Assembly: GCA_023429275.1 (NCBI GenBank)
Contig: JAEYWB010000837.1
Location: 1-7,441, forward strand
Origin: Planctomycetota bacterium
GTDB taxonomy: Bacteria; Planctomycetota; Planctomycetia; Planctomycetales; Planctomycetaceae
Direction of reading: 5' to 3'
Length of the DNA stretch: 7,441 nucleotides
Position 1 is the stretch's first letter; the number at the start of each line of letters is the position of its first letter. A program made the position numbers and the translations under genes. Shown one piece after another: positions 1 to 6,701 of the stretch. The notes beneath the pieces are model-generated. The model was given only the letters and a program-made list of their open reading frames with translations. It was not told the DNA's origin and searched no databases.

Positions 1-1863
1 CTCCTCGGCAGTCTTGTCGAGCTGCTTGACGAGAGTCTCAAGCTCTTCCTCGAGAGCCTTGTCGAGGTCGAAGCCGAGCTTCTGTTCTATCGATTTGCGG
101 AGGGCTTCCGCCTCCTCCTCGATCTTCTTTTTGAGAGACTCGAGCTCTTCCTGCTCTTCCGCCGTCAGTTCCTCGCCCGGGTTCTTCTCGAGCCGCTCTT
201 CGATCTTCTTCTCGAGCGTTTCCAGCTCTTCCTGAACAGCTTCAATCCGCCGCTCGGCCGCCTGGTACTTCGAGAGGAGTGTTTCAGCCCCTTCGCGGGC
301 CTGCATGAGGCGGTTCAGGTCTTCCTCCGAGATGATCTGGATCACGGCGATCGGGCTCTCGGCCCCCTTGGCGCCGGCGGGATCGTTGTCTTCCGCCCGG
401 GCGAAGAGCTTGATGACGTCTCCCGGCTGCAGCCCGTACTGCGACAGAGGAAGCTGCGCGGGATCCTCATGCCGGCGCGCGGCGGGGTCCCTGGTCGGGA
501 AGGACATCGGCGTCGCGCGGGTGTCATTGAGGCTCCGGTAAAGCTGCAGCTTCGTGATTCCGTAGTCATCCTCCCCCGAGACCATGACCGGCAGGATCGC
601 CGCCGGAGTCGCGAGCGACTGCGGAGGGGGCTGCGACACCCGTACGAGCGGGCTCTGGTCCTTGAGGAGCGAGACCGTCCCCGAGAACGGTTCCCGGGAG
701 CTTTCCCCCGCCTCATCGATGACGTTCACGACGAACGTCCCGGCCTGCTCGATTGCCCACTCGCCCCGGACTTCGTTGGCCTGGCTTTCGCCGGAAACCG
801 GAGCCAGCGGGACGGTCTTCGCGGCCTTACCGCCGTCGAGGGCCATGGAGCCCGATCTGAGGGGGCGGTTGCTGACGACGGTCATCTCGACCCGCGTCCC
901 CGGAAGGGCGGAGATCCCGTTCTTCGGGAGCGGACCTTCGTAAATGGCGTCGCGCGTGTAAGCGGGGGGCGTGATCCGGAACCGGACATCGGTGATCTGC
1001 GGGACCGTGATGACGTCGAGCTGAAAGCGGTGGCTTCGCGTCCCGGCGGGGGCCTTTGCAAAGTAGGTCGCCGGGAGGGTGACCGCCGTGAGAGCGGTCC
1101 GCCAGCGGCCATCACCCTCGGCGAACATCGGCAGGACCTCTTCATGCGGCGGGCCGCCGGACTCCCGCTTCGCGCGGAGCAGGACGAGTTGCAGGTCCTC
1201 GACCGGCGGCCCATCGACCTTCACGACAACGTCAAGATTGTCGCCATAGCGGACCTTCGTGTCCCCCGGCTCGACCGTCAGGAGAGACTGCGAATACGGC
1301 GGATGATCGCCGAAGGGATCGGCAAACCGCAGCCACTCGGTCGCGGAGAGTCGCGGCGCGGCGAAGGCCGCAACCAGGAGACTTCCGATGAGAGCTGCCG
1401 CAGCGAATGCCGCATTGCGCATCGGCCGGATCGGCGCCGCTTCGGCGGGGGAAATCTGTTCGACGAGCAGCCCGGCCCGAATCGCCGCGAGCTGGGCGAG
1501 TCCCTGCGAGAGGGCGGCTGCGCCGCCGCCTCCCCCGGGCATCTGCCGGAGTTCATATCCCGAAACGATCTGACCGCCGGTCCGTCCCGTGTGATCGAGA
1601 TGGCGGATGAGTGCGTCGTCCCGCATCCGCCGAAAGGCCTGCGAGACGACGATCGACAGGAGAATGGAAGCCGCCCCGATTGCCACCAGGACCGCGGCGA
1701 TCCGGGCCCCCGCCGAGAGTTCCCACACGAGGTCGACCCAGACGCCGGCGAGCAGCACGAGCCCGGCCACGAACACACCCCACGCCAGCCCCGAGGCACC
1801 GCCGATCGACAGAATCCGGACCTTGAGAGCCTGAAAAGAGAAACCGAACGCGGCTCGCGACAT
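1..1863 (-). CDS. DUF4175-like membrane protein with long coiled coil (3' end outside window)
   Basis: The frame is open for 621 codons from ATG 1863 to base 1 with no stop, so the C-terminus lies outside. Three membrane helices are predicted at about 20-42, 52-74 and 151-169. The cytoplasmic-type loop between the second and third holds DDALIRHLDHTGRTGG and a run of five glycines at 110-114. A beta-rich part follows with YGDNLDVVVKVDG (about 195-207) and TDVRFRITPPAYT (291-303). A second beta unit has SPLVRVSQPP, EDDYGI (431-436) and LQPGDVIKLFARAEDNDP (478-495), the pattern I associate with DUF4175-like planctomycete proteins. From about 512 to the edge it is a Glu/Lys/Leu-rich coiled coil (IEAVQEELETLEKKIEERLE, LESLKKKIEEEAE). 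Direction and context suggest it belongs functionally with the VWA genes upstream, though the 272-nt gap allows its own promoter. The role is unknown: a periplasmic coiled-coil scaffold or a partner of the VWA proteins is my inference. Family assignment is moderately sure; reality of the gene is near certain. Confidence 0.87.
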   Translation of the reverse strand, partial: MSRAAFGFSFQALKVRILSIGGASGLAWGVFVAGLVLLAGVWVDLVWELSAGARIAAVLVAIGAASILLSIVVSQAFRRMRDDALIRHLDHTGRTGGQIVSGYELRQMPGGGGGAAALSQGLAQLAAIRAGLLVEQISPAEAAPIRPMRNAAFAAAALIGSLLVAAFAAPRLSATEWLRFADPFGDHPPYSQSLLTVEPGDTKVRYGDNLDVVVKVDGPPVEDLQLVLLRAKRESGGPPHEEVLPMFAEGDGRWRTALTAVTLPATYFAKAPAGTRSHRFQLDVITVPQITDVRFRITPPAYTRDAIYEGPLPKNGISALPGTRVEMTVVSNRPLRSGSMALDGGKAAKTVPLAPVSGESQANEVRGEWAIEQAGTFVVNVIDEAGESSREPFSGTVSLLKDQSPLVRVSQPPPQSLATPAAILPVMVSGEDDYGITKLQLYRSLNDTRATPMSFPTRDPAARRHEDPAQLPLSQYGLQPGDVIKLFARAEDNDPAGAKGAESPIAVIQIISEEDLNRLMQAREGAETLLSKYQAAERRIEAVQEELETLEKKIEERLEKNPGEELTAEEQEELESLKKKIEEEAEALRKSIEQKLGFDLDKALEEELETLVKQLDKTAEE

Positions 1864-1870
1864 CGTCAGG

Positions 1871-1877
1871 CCCCTTT
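1871..1877 (-). promoter_or_regulatory. Shine-Dalgarno-like AAAGGGG before the DUF4175-like gene
   Basis: On the minus strand the leader reads GAGAAAGGGGCCTGACG directly before the ATG at 1863. AAAGGGG is 7 nt upstream of the start, a normal spacing, and is the best ribosome-binding match at any start in this window. It supports ATG 1863 as the start. Confidence 0.5.
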
Positions 1878-1964
1878 CTCGAACGCGGTCGACATTGTCA
1901 CCCGGCGGATCGGGAAAGTCCACGGGCGTTGCGGCGGCGGCATTGTCAAAGAGAAGAAAGTATT

Positions 1965-2104
1965 CACCACAAAGACACCAAGACACGAAGGAAGAGGACC
2001 AAATGAGCCACCTCTTTCGATGTGGAGGGGGCCCTGCGACTCACAAGTAGACGGACTCATCGTACTGGTTCCGCCACCGGGACTTTCTTGGTGTCTTGGT
2101 GGTG
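1965..2104. repeat. inverted repeat of ACAC(C/G)AAG-type units, MITE-like or large hairpin
   Basis: The left arm at 1965-1983 is CACCACAAAGACACCAAGA. The right arm at 2086-2104, read on the minus strand, is CACCACCAAGACACCAAGA, so 18 of 19 positions match across a 102-nt interior. Each arm is itself made of 8-nt units: left CCACAAAG (1967-1974), ACACCAAG (1975-1982) and ACACGAAG (1983-1990); right CCACCAAG and ACACCAAG on the minus strand. Arms of this CACCACAAAGACAC type are familiar from dispersed intergenic repeats in planctomycetes and other large bacterial genomes (recollection, not checked). A transcript could fold into a long-stemmed hairpin downstream of the VWA gene. No flanking target duplication is evident. 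Confidence 0.7.
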
Positions 2105-2135
2105 CAGTTCCCTGTCCTGTTGAGACGTCTGCTGC

Positions 2136-4529
2136 TTACACAAGTCCCGAGTGACGCCGGATTCCCCAGGTGACCACCCAGATCGAGAGGGCGCCGACGA
2201 GGACCCACCAGCGGTCCCACGCGGGAGTCTTCCTGATGCGGTCCGGACGCCCCTTGTCGAGGTGGGCGGTAAAGGTCGCGGCGATCTCTTTGGGCGAATC
2301 TGACTGCAACTCCGCTCCCCCGGTGCTCGAAGCGATCCGGGCCATGAGGTCGGGACGGGCGCGGAGGTCGAGCTGTTCTTCAAGGAGCGTCCGGACGTCG
2401 AACGCCGTCTCGACTCCCGACTTCCCCGGCGGCTGGCCGGCAATCCGTGCCCGATACCGCCCTTCGGGAAGTTCCCCGAAGACGACGCGGAACGTCCCTG
2501 GCCCCTCCCCGGCGGGGACCGGCTGGATCGTCTTCGGTTCGGGGCGACCTTCCTCAAACAGTTCGACCGCGGGGGCCTGGGAGGTTCCCGAGGCGGCCGC
2601 GGCGGTCTTTCGCATGATGAGCGACGCCGTCGCCGTCTCGCTCGAGCCAAACGTCACCTGGTCGGTCCGGATCGCCATCTCCTGGCTCGGCAGAAGAGCC
2701 GCGCCGGAGACGAGCCATCGCAGCAGGCTCTGCCAGAGCGTCCCGTAGGTTCCATCGTGGTCGGCGTAGGCAGGAGGGAGGAACGCCCAGCGCCACATTC
2801 CCGAACCTTCGACGACGACGACCCGCCCTCCGCCGTAAGGATGAAAGCTGACGACGGGACGCTCGGTTCCGGACTCATCGGAGGCGGTGGCCAGGATCGT
2901 CGCGAGCGGCTTCGTCTGACCGATGCGGGAGGAGGCGGCGAGGGTTGGAAGGTTCGGAAGGGTTTCGCCGGCACGGGAGGTCCCCTGCAGGTCGAACCAG
3001 CGGAGCTCGCGGCCCCGGTCGGTCAGCGCCATGCGAAACCGGGAGTCTTCGACGGCGTTCCAGTTGACCGGCAGCATCTTTTCGAGGCGATCGCTGACCT
3101 GCGCCATCGGCTGGCCGCGGAAACAGACGAGGGCGCCGCTCTCGGTACCGACCCAGTCCCGCAGGTTGTCGGCCGCTGCCTCGGAGACGAACGATTCCGA
3201 CTCGCGCCCGAGGACGACGACCTGGAATCGCGCGAGGGCCGACCGGTGCTCGAGCACTTCGCGGCCGTCGGGTATCACCCGCCAGGATTCCGTGACCGGC
3301 ATGCTGATTGAAGTTACTGCCTTTGATCTGTCGCTCCTGGCGTCCTCTGCGGATGTCGCCGCCGAAGCCGTAGCGGCCGCATCTTTCGCGGCACCGGCCG
3401 GTTCGTCGCCAGCCGGCTGATCCTCTTTAGCTGCCCCCGATGTCGGCTTCCCGCGCTTCAGCGTCCGTTCGAGGTATCGGCCCTCCGACATCCGGACGAC
3501 GCTGACGAGCTCGATCGACGGGTCGGACGACAGCGTCCGCGCCAGGAACTTCGAATCCCAGTAGGGCTTTCCTTCGACCAGCAGGACTCGAATCGGTTCG
3601 TCGACGACACGCAGCAGAAACGTGGAGTAGTTGTTGACCTGCGTCAGCTCTCCCTCGAACGGCGTCACCTGGACGTCATAGCGGTACAGCCCCCGCTCCT
3701 TCTGCTCGACCTGAAACCGGACTTCCCCCTCGGTATCCCCCGAAAGGAACAGGGGCTGCCGTTCGACCTCGTGACCTTCGTGCGAGAGGACGACCGTCAC
3801 CGCCTGCGGCGCCTGGCCGCGACGGCGGATCAGGGCGGTGACCGGCACCCGCTGGCCGATGAACGAGAGCTGCTGGGGGGCATGCAGCCGGATCGACAGA
3901 TCGTGAATCTCGGCATCGGTCCCGAAGGTCTTCGTGAAGATCGGCGCATCCGCCCCCCGGGCGAGGCTCAGGGCGGCGAGAACCTGTGGCGTTCCCCCAC
4001 CCGCGTTGTGGTTGCCGTCACTCAGAAGCAGGATCGCCTGACCAGCCGCCCGCCCCGGCTCGATGCTCGCACTGACGGCGGTCGCGAGGTCGGTCGTCAT
4101 TCCCGACGGCGTCCGTTCGGCGAGATCCCCTGAACCGGCCGGCAGGACAGTCTTGGAAAAGGTGCTGATCGCGACATCGAACCGCCCGGAGAGGTTCTCG
4201 GCACAGGCCTTCGCGATCGCCGCGGCGGAACTGTATCGCGACCTGCCGTCCGGCATGTCGGTCGCCGCCATGCTGGCGGAGTCGTCCAGAACGATCGCCA
4301 GGCGGGGCTTGCCGGCCGGCGGAGGGATTCGTTCATGCCACGTCGGGTTGAGAAGAATCCCCAGGACGAGCGCCGCGCTGATTGACATCAGGCCAATGAT
4401 CAAGCCCCATCTTCCCCGCGAGATCGCCCAGGGCCGCCGCCGGGCATACCCGCAGAGCAACACCCCGACCGCAACCGCCAGCGTCAGCCAGAGGGCGGAG
4501 GAGATCAGGGGTTCGAAGACGAGGGACAT
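2136..4529 (-). CDS. large membrane VWA protein with GATase-like region and C-terminal anchor
   Basis: 797 aa. Two membrane helices at about 8-28 and 42-60 precede a VWA domain. The MIDAS motif DDSAS is at 82-86, the threonine loop GMTTDLATAV at about 143-152, and strand ILLLSDGNHN at about 166-175, so all canonical metal-site elements are present. A beta-rich region (about 205-310) ends in TQVNNYSTFLLRVV. An alpha/beta region resembling class I glutamine amidotransferase-like folds follows, in segments about 311-350 (IRVLLVEGKPYWD), 433-475 (FQVVVLGRE and GALVCFRGQP) and 567-583 (GGRVVVVEGSGMWRW). It is interrupted by an Ala/Asp/Ser-rich linker at 361-405. A second beta domain (about 610-715) and a final helix (about 774-791) complete it. 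The ATG is forced: an in-frame TGA lies just upstream at 4545-4547 with no other ATG or GTG between. No Shine-Dalgarno is visible because heptamer repeats occupy the leader. Probably anchored in the membrane with its domains outside, acting with the neighbouring VWA proteins. Amidotransferase activity is doubtful. Confidence 0.88.
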   Translation of the reverse strand: MSLVFEPLISSALWLTLAVAVGVLLCGYARRRPWAISRGRWGLIIGLMSISAALVLGILLNPTWHERIPPPAGKPRLAIVLDDSASMAATDMPDGRSRYSSAAAIAKACAENLSGRFDVAISTFSKTVLPAGSGDLAERTPSGMTTDLATAVSASIEPGRAAGQAILLLSDGNHNAGGGTPQVLAALSLARGADAPIFTKTFGTDAEIHDLSIRLHAPQQLSFIGQRVPVTALIRRRGQAPQAVTVVLSHEGHEVERQPLFLSGDTEGEVRFQVEQKERGLYRYDVQVTPFEGELTQVNNYSTFLLRVVDEPIRVLLVEGKPYWDSKFLARTLSSDPSIELVSVVRMSEGRYLERTLKRGKPTSGAAKEDQPAGDEPAGAAKDAAATASAATSAEDARSDRSKAVTSISMPVTESWRVIPDGREVLEHRSALARFQVVVLGRESESFVSEAAADNLRDWVGTESGALVCFRGQPMAQVSDRLEKMLPVNWNAVEDSRFRMALTDRGRELRWFDLQGTSRAGETLPNLPTLAASSRIGQTKPLATILATASDESGTERPVVSFHPYGGGRVVVVEGSGMWRWAFLPPAYADHDGTYGTLWQSLLRWLVSGAALLPSQEMAIRTDQVTFGSSETATASLIMRKTAAAASGTSQAPAVELFEEGRPEPKTIQPVPAGEGPGTFRVVFGELPEGRYRARIAGQPPGKSGVETAFDVRTLLEEQLDLRARPDLMARIASSTGGAELQSDSPKEIAATFTAHLDKGRPDRIRKTPAWDRWWVLVGALSIWVVTWGIRRHSGLV

Positions 4530-4530
4530 G

Positions 4531-4558
4531 TCAGGCTGCAGGCTTCAGACTGGAGGCT
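4531..4558. repeat. four tandem heptamers, consensus AGCCTGN (minus strand)
   Basis: Read on the plus strand the units are TCAGGCT, GCAGGCT, TCAGACT and GGAGGCT at 4531-4537, 4538-4544, 4545-4551 and 4552-4558. A degenerate fifth unit (GTAGGAC) may follow at 4559-4565. The repeat fills half of the 56-nt gap between the BatA-like stop and the next ATG and ends 1 nt before that ATG, in the place where a ribosome binding site would sit. Short heptamer arrays between genes are known in several bacterial groups; whether this one recurs in this genome cannot be seen from one window. Confidence 0.75.
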
Positions 4559-4585
4559 GTAGGACGAGGGACCCTGGTTGGGGAC

Positions 4586-6700
4586 TTAACTGCGAAACAC
4601 GAGGAGTCCCACGAGTTCGAGGAACAGGCAACCAACGCACGCGACCGCGAGCCAGGTCCAGAGGGTGTCCCGCGGTTGTTCATCTTGCGGGCCGGAGTGG
4701 AACTGGACATCGCGGCCTCCCGCGAGACGGCTGGTGAGGACGTCCGCCGGGAGAGTGGCGAGGTCCGATTCCTCTTCCGCGATCGCGGTCGCGAGGGCGA
4801 AGACGGTCTCTCCTCCCCGCTTCACGCTGTAGTGCCCCGGGGCGCCCGCCTCGGGGGACTGCCAGAGGACGCCGGCGGTCTCTTCGCGGAGTTCACCGAG
4901 CGAATCCCCTTCGACCGCCCCCTTCGCCTCGGACTCAATGCGAAGTCCCGCGAGCGGAAGGGCGGAGGGGGGAAGGTAGACCGCGAGGGCTTCGCCGCTG
5001 TGGATCGCGTCCTGCGACCGATCGCGGCCGAGGAGGTGCCCGACCAGCTCCCCGAGGAGCGGAACAAACCCCGCTGAGGCCGGGAGATTCGACGACTTGA
5101 GCTCGGCATTCAGGATCGCCAGCGACCCCGCGCCGCAGCTCGTTACGACGAGTGCGGCGGACTGGTCATTGAACCTCGCGAGAACATCATCGGCGAGCGA
5201 GCCTTCGATCGGCCGGCTGGCAAGGCCGCCGTCGAACCGGACAGACGAGAAGACGGCGTCAGTCTCTTCGCCGAAGACGGAGAACGGCACCCGGCGTCGC
5301 TGGATCTCGATGAGGAACAGGTTCTTGCGAGGGGCGCCGACCTGGGGGGGAGCGAACTCGACCGGCAGCTGCAGGCCCGAACCGGCAATCGTGGCGAGCT
5401 GCTTGATGTTCACGGCGTCGGCCGGCTCGGAGGCGATGTAGAGGAGACCCCGCCCTCTGTGCATCAGGGCGGCGAGCAGCTGGAGCGTCTCTTCGGGAAG
5501 CCGGCCGGGATGATCGAGAAGGAGCAGGTCGGCGGATTGCAGCGTGCCGCGATCGGTCTTCGTCGGGTCAACTCGAACGATCCGTTCGAGGGGCTCGCTG
5601 GCGGATCCTTCCCCCATCCGCGAGATCGCCCGTTCGACGAAGTAGCTCGAGGCGGTGCGGACGTAGGCCGCCTGCCGCGTCAGCAGGGCGTAGACTGGCC
5701 GGGGGTGAACGTGCAGCGCGAAAAGGCGGCGGTCATCTTCCTTGAGTCCGTCCTCGATCCCGTTGAGGCGGGCCTCGCCCGACAGCCAGCCTTCACCCGG
5801 CATCTCGACCTCGGAGACGAGGACCGATCGTCCGCTGCCGGTGGCGGTCCCCTTCAGGTTAAGCTGCCGGTCGCCGAGTTTGACGTCGACCGCCACGGGG
5901 CGTGACGCCGCGCTCGAGCTGTGGACTTCGACCTCCAGGCGAAACGGGCGTCCGCTCTCGACCCGCCCCTGCGAGCGGACTCCGACGATTCCGACGTTGT
6001 CGGGCGGAACTTCGGGGGCGACCGATTCGAGACGGATCTCGGTCTCGGCCGGCAGGGGGGAGAGATCCATGCCCGACCAGTTGCTCCGCTGAAAGTCGCT
6101 GATGACGACGAGCTCGCGGCGGGTCGATTTGTCCCCCGACTTCGTCAGCATCTCGGCCGCTACGTTGATCGCCTCCTGCACCCGGATCCGCTGGGGGAGA
6201 GGTTTCGCCCGTCCGACTTCATCGACGAGGGCGGCGGCGTTGGTCGACGGCCGGTCGAAGACGGGCTGGGCGGTTGCCGCCGCGAGAATCAGGTTCGCCT
6301 CCGTGCCGAGCGGCGGGTCGAGATGTCTGGCCGCCATGGACCGGGCCCGTTCGAACACCTGAACGCTCTCTGACGTCGCCGCCATGCTCTGACTGAGATC
6401 GAGCAGGACGACGCGGACTCTCTTGGTGTTCGACTGCGCGGCCGATGCGGCGGCCCCTCGATCGCCGAGGATCGGTCGTCCGATCGCGAGCGCCAGCAGG
6501 GCGATGGCCGCGACCCGGCAGAGAAGGATGAGCCAGTCACGAAGCCGGTTGTAGCTCTTCCGCTGCTGAATGATCTCGCGAACGAACTTGACCGTCGAAA
6601 GCGGGACCCGCGTCGGCCGGGGTCTGGTCAGCCAGTGGATGACGAACGGAGCCGCCAGGGCTCCCGCGCCGATCGATAGTGCCCAGGGGTGAAGGAGCAT
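4586..6700 (-). CDS. BatA-like membrane protein: BatA N-terminal domain, VWA domain, beta domain, GATase-like region
   Basis: 704 aa. The N-terminus (MLLHPWALSIGAGALAAPFV, then IHWLTRPRP) is the classic BatA/aerotolerance-regulator N-terminal domain. It has membrane helices at about 6-24 and 54-74 joined by a basic loop (PLSTVKFV, QQRKSYNRLRDW). A VWA domain follows: MIDAS motif DLSQS at 101-105, strand ELVVISDFQ at 196-204. The loop where a MIDAS threonine is expected reads PLPQRIRVQEA, with no threonine. Residues about 235-330 look like a beta-sandwich. Residues about 333-425 (VYALLTR, then SADLLLLDHPGRLPEE and RGRGLLYIASE) resemble the alpha/beta core of class I glutamine amidotransferase-like folds, without an obvious catalytic triad. 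A last membrane helix (about 679-702) ends in LLVFRS. The VWA domain follows the second helix and probably faces the periplasm. The ATG is chosen because it starts the conserved BatA N-terminus; the stop is TAA. Likely a membrane VWA partner of a MoxR/DUF58 system. Confidence 0.9.
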   Translation of the reverse strand: MLLHPWALSIGAGALAAPFVIHWLTRPRPTRVPLSTVKFVREIIQQRKSYNRLRDWLILLCRVAAIALLALAIGRPILGDRGAAASAAQSNTKRVRVVLLDLSQSMAATSESVQVFERARSMAARHLDPPLGTEANLILAAATAQPVFDRPSTNAAALVDEVGRAKPLPQRIRVQEAINVAAEMLTKSGDKSTRRELVVISDFQRSNWSGMDLSPLPAETEIRLESVAPEVPPDNVGIVGVRSQGRVESGRPFRLEVEVHSSSAASRPVAVDVKLGDRQLNLKGTATGSGRSVLVSEVEMPGEGWLSGEARLNGIEDGLKEDDRRLFALHVHPRPVYALLTRQAAYVRTASSYFVERAISRMGEGSASEPLERIVRVDPTKTDRGTLQSADLLLLDHPGRLPEETLQLLAALMHRGRGLLYIASEPADAVNIKQLATIAGSGLQLPVEFAPPQVGAPRKNLFLIEIQRRRVPFSVFGEETDAVFSSVRFDGGLASRPIEGSLADDVLARFNDQSAALVVTSCGAGSLAILNAELKSSNLPASAGFVPLLGELVGHLLGRDRSQDAIHSGEALAVYLPPSALPLAGLRIESEAKGAVEGDSLGELREETAGVLWQSPEAGAPGHYSVKRGGETVFALATAIAEEESDLATLPADVLTSRLAGGRDVQFHSGPQDEQPRDTLWTWLAVACVGCLFLELVGLLVFRS

Positions 6701-6701
6701 G

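Larger units (their letters stand above)
1864..2135. other. intergenic spacer, low in coding signal, with an inverted-repeat element
   Basis: 272 nt between the TAA of the 797-aa VWA gene and the ATG of the DUF4175-like gene. It is visibly richer in A and purines than the flanking genes around 1945-2010. It holds an inverted repeat, a small palindrome AGACGTCT at 2123-2130, and a pyrimidine-rich minus-strand run just downstream of the left arm (1950-1964). A lone TTGACA is at 1944-1949 on the minus strand, but no convincing -10 box sits at the right distance. I see no credible protein gene or RNA gene here. Confidence 0.7.

Noticed and set aside
14..235. Serine-rich plus-strand open frame of 73 codons
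   Set aside because: Antisense shadow of the Glu/Lys/Leu coiled coil; the serine runs are the complement of GAG/GAA-rich codons.
1944..1949. Perfect TTGACA on the minus strand as a promoter -35 box for the DUF4175-like gene
   Set aside because: No acceptable -10 hexamer lies 16-18 nt downstream, where the sequence is GC-rich, so a sigma-70 promoter cannot be supported.
1866..2060. Minus-strand 64-codon frame ending just before the DUF4175-like ATG
   Set aside because: It covers the intergenic repeat (the VFVVNTFF segment is simply a translation of the left arm), has no ribosome binding site or domain, and its product does not look like a real protein. A leader peptide is conceivable but unsupported.
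1950..2104. Rho-independent terminator after the 797-aa VWA gene
   Set aside because: The stem arms are 102 nt apart and the following minus-strand tract is mixed pyrimidine without a true U-run, so an ordinary intrinsic terminator is not shown.
469..2154. Plus-strand open frame of 561 codons
   Set aside because: It lies antisense to the DUF4175-like gene, is rich in Arg, Gly, Asp and Pro with no membrane or domain pattern, and reads straight through the inverted repeat. It is explained by high GC on the opposite coding strand.
4097..4336. CRISPR array, tRNA, rRNA or phage genes anywhere in the window
   Set aside because: No regularly spaced repeats of CRISPR size, no tRNA-like cloverleaf or rRNA motifs, and no integrase or transposase reading frame were seen; alternative frames such as this one are shadows of the VWA genes.
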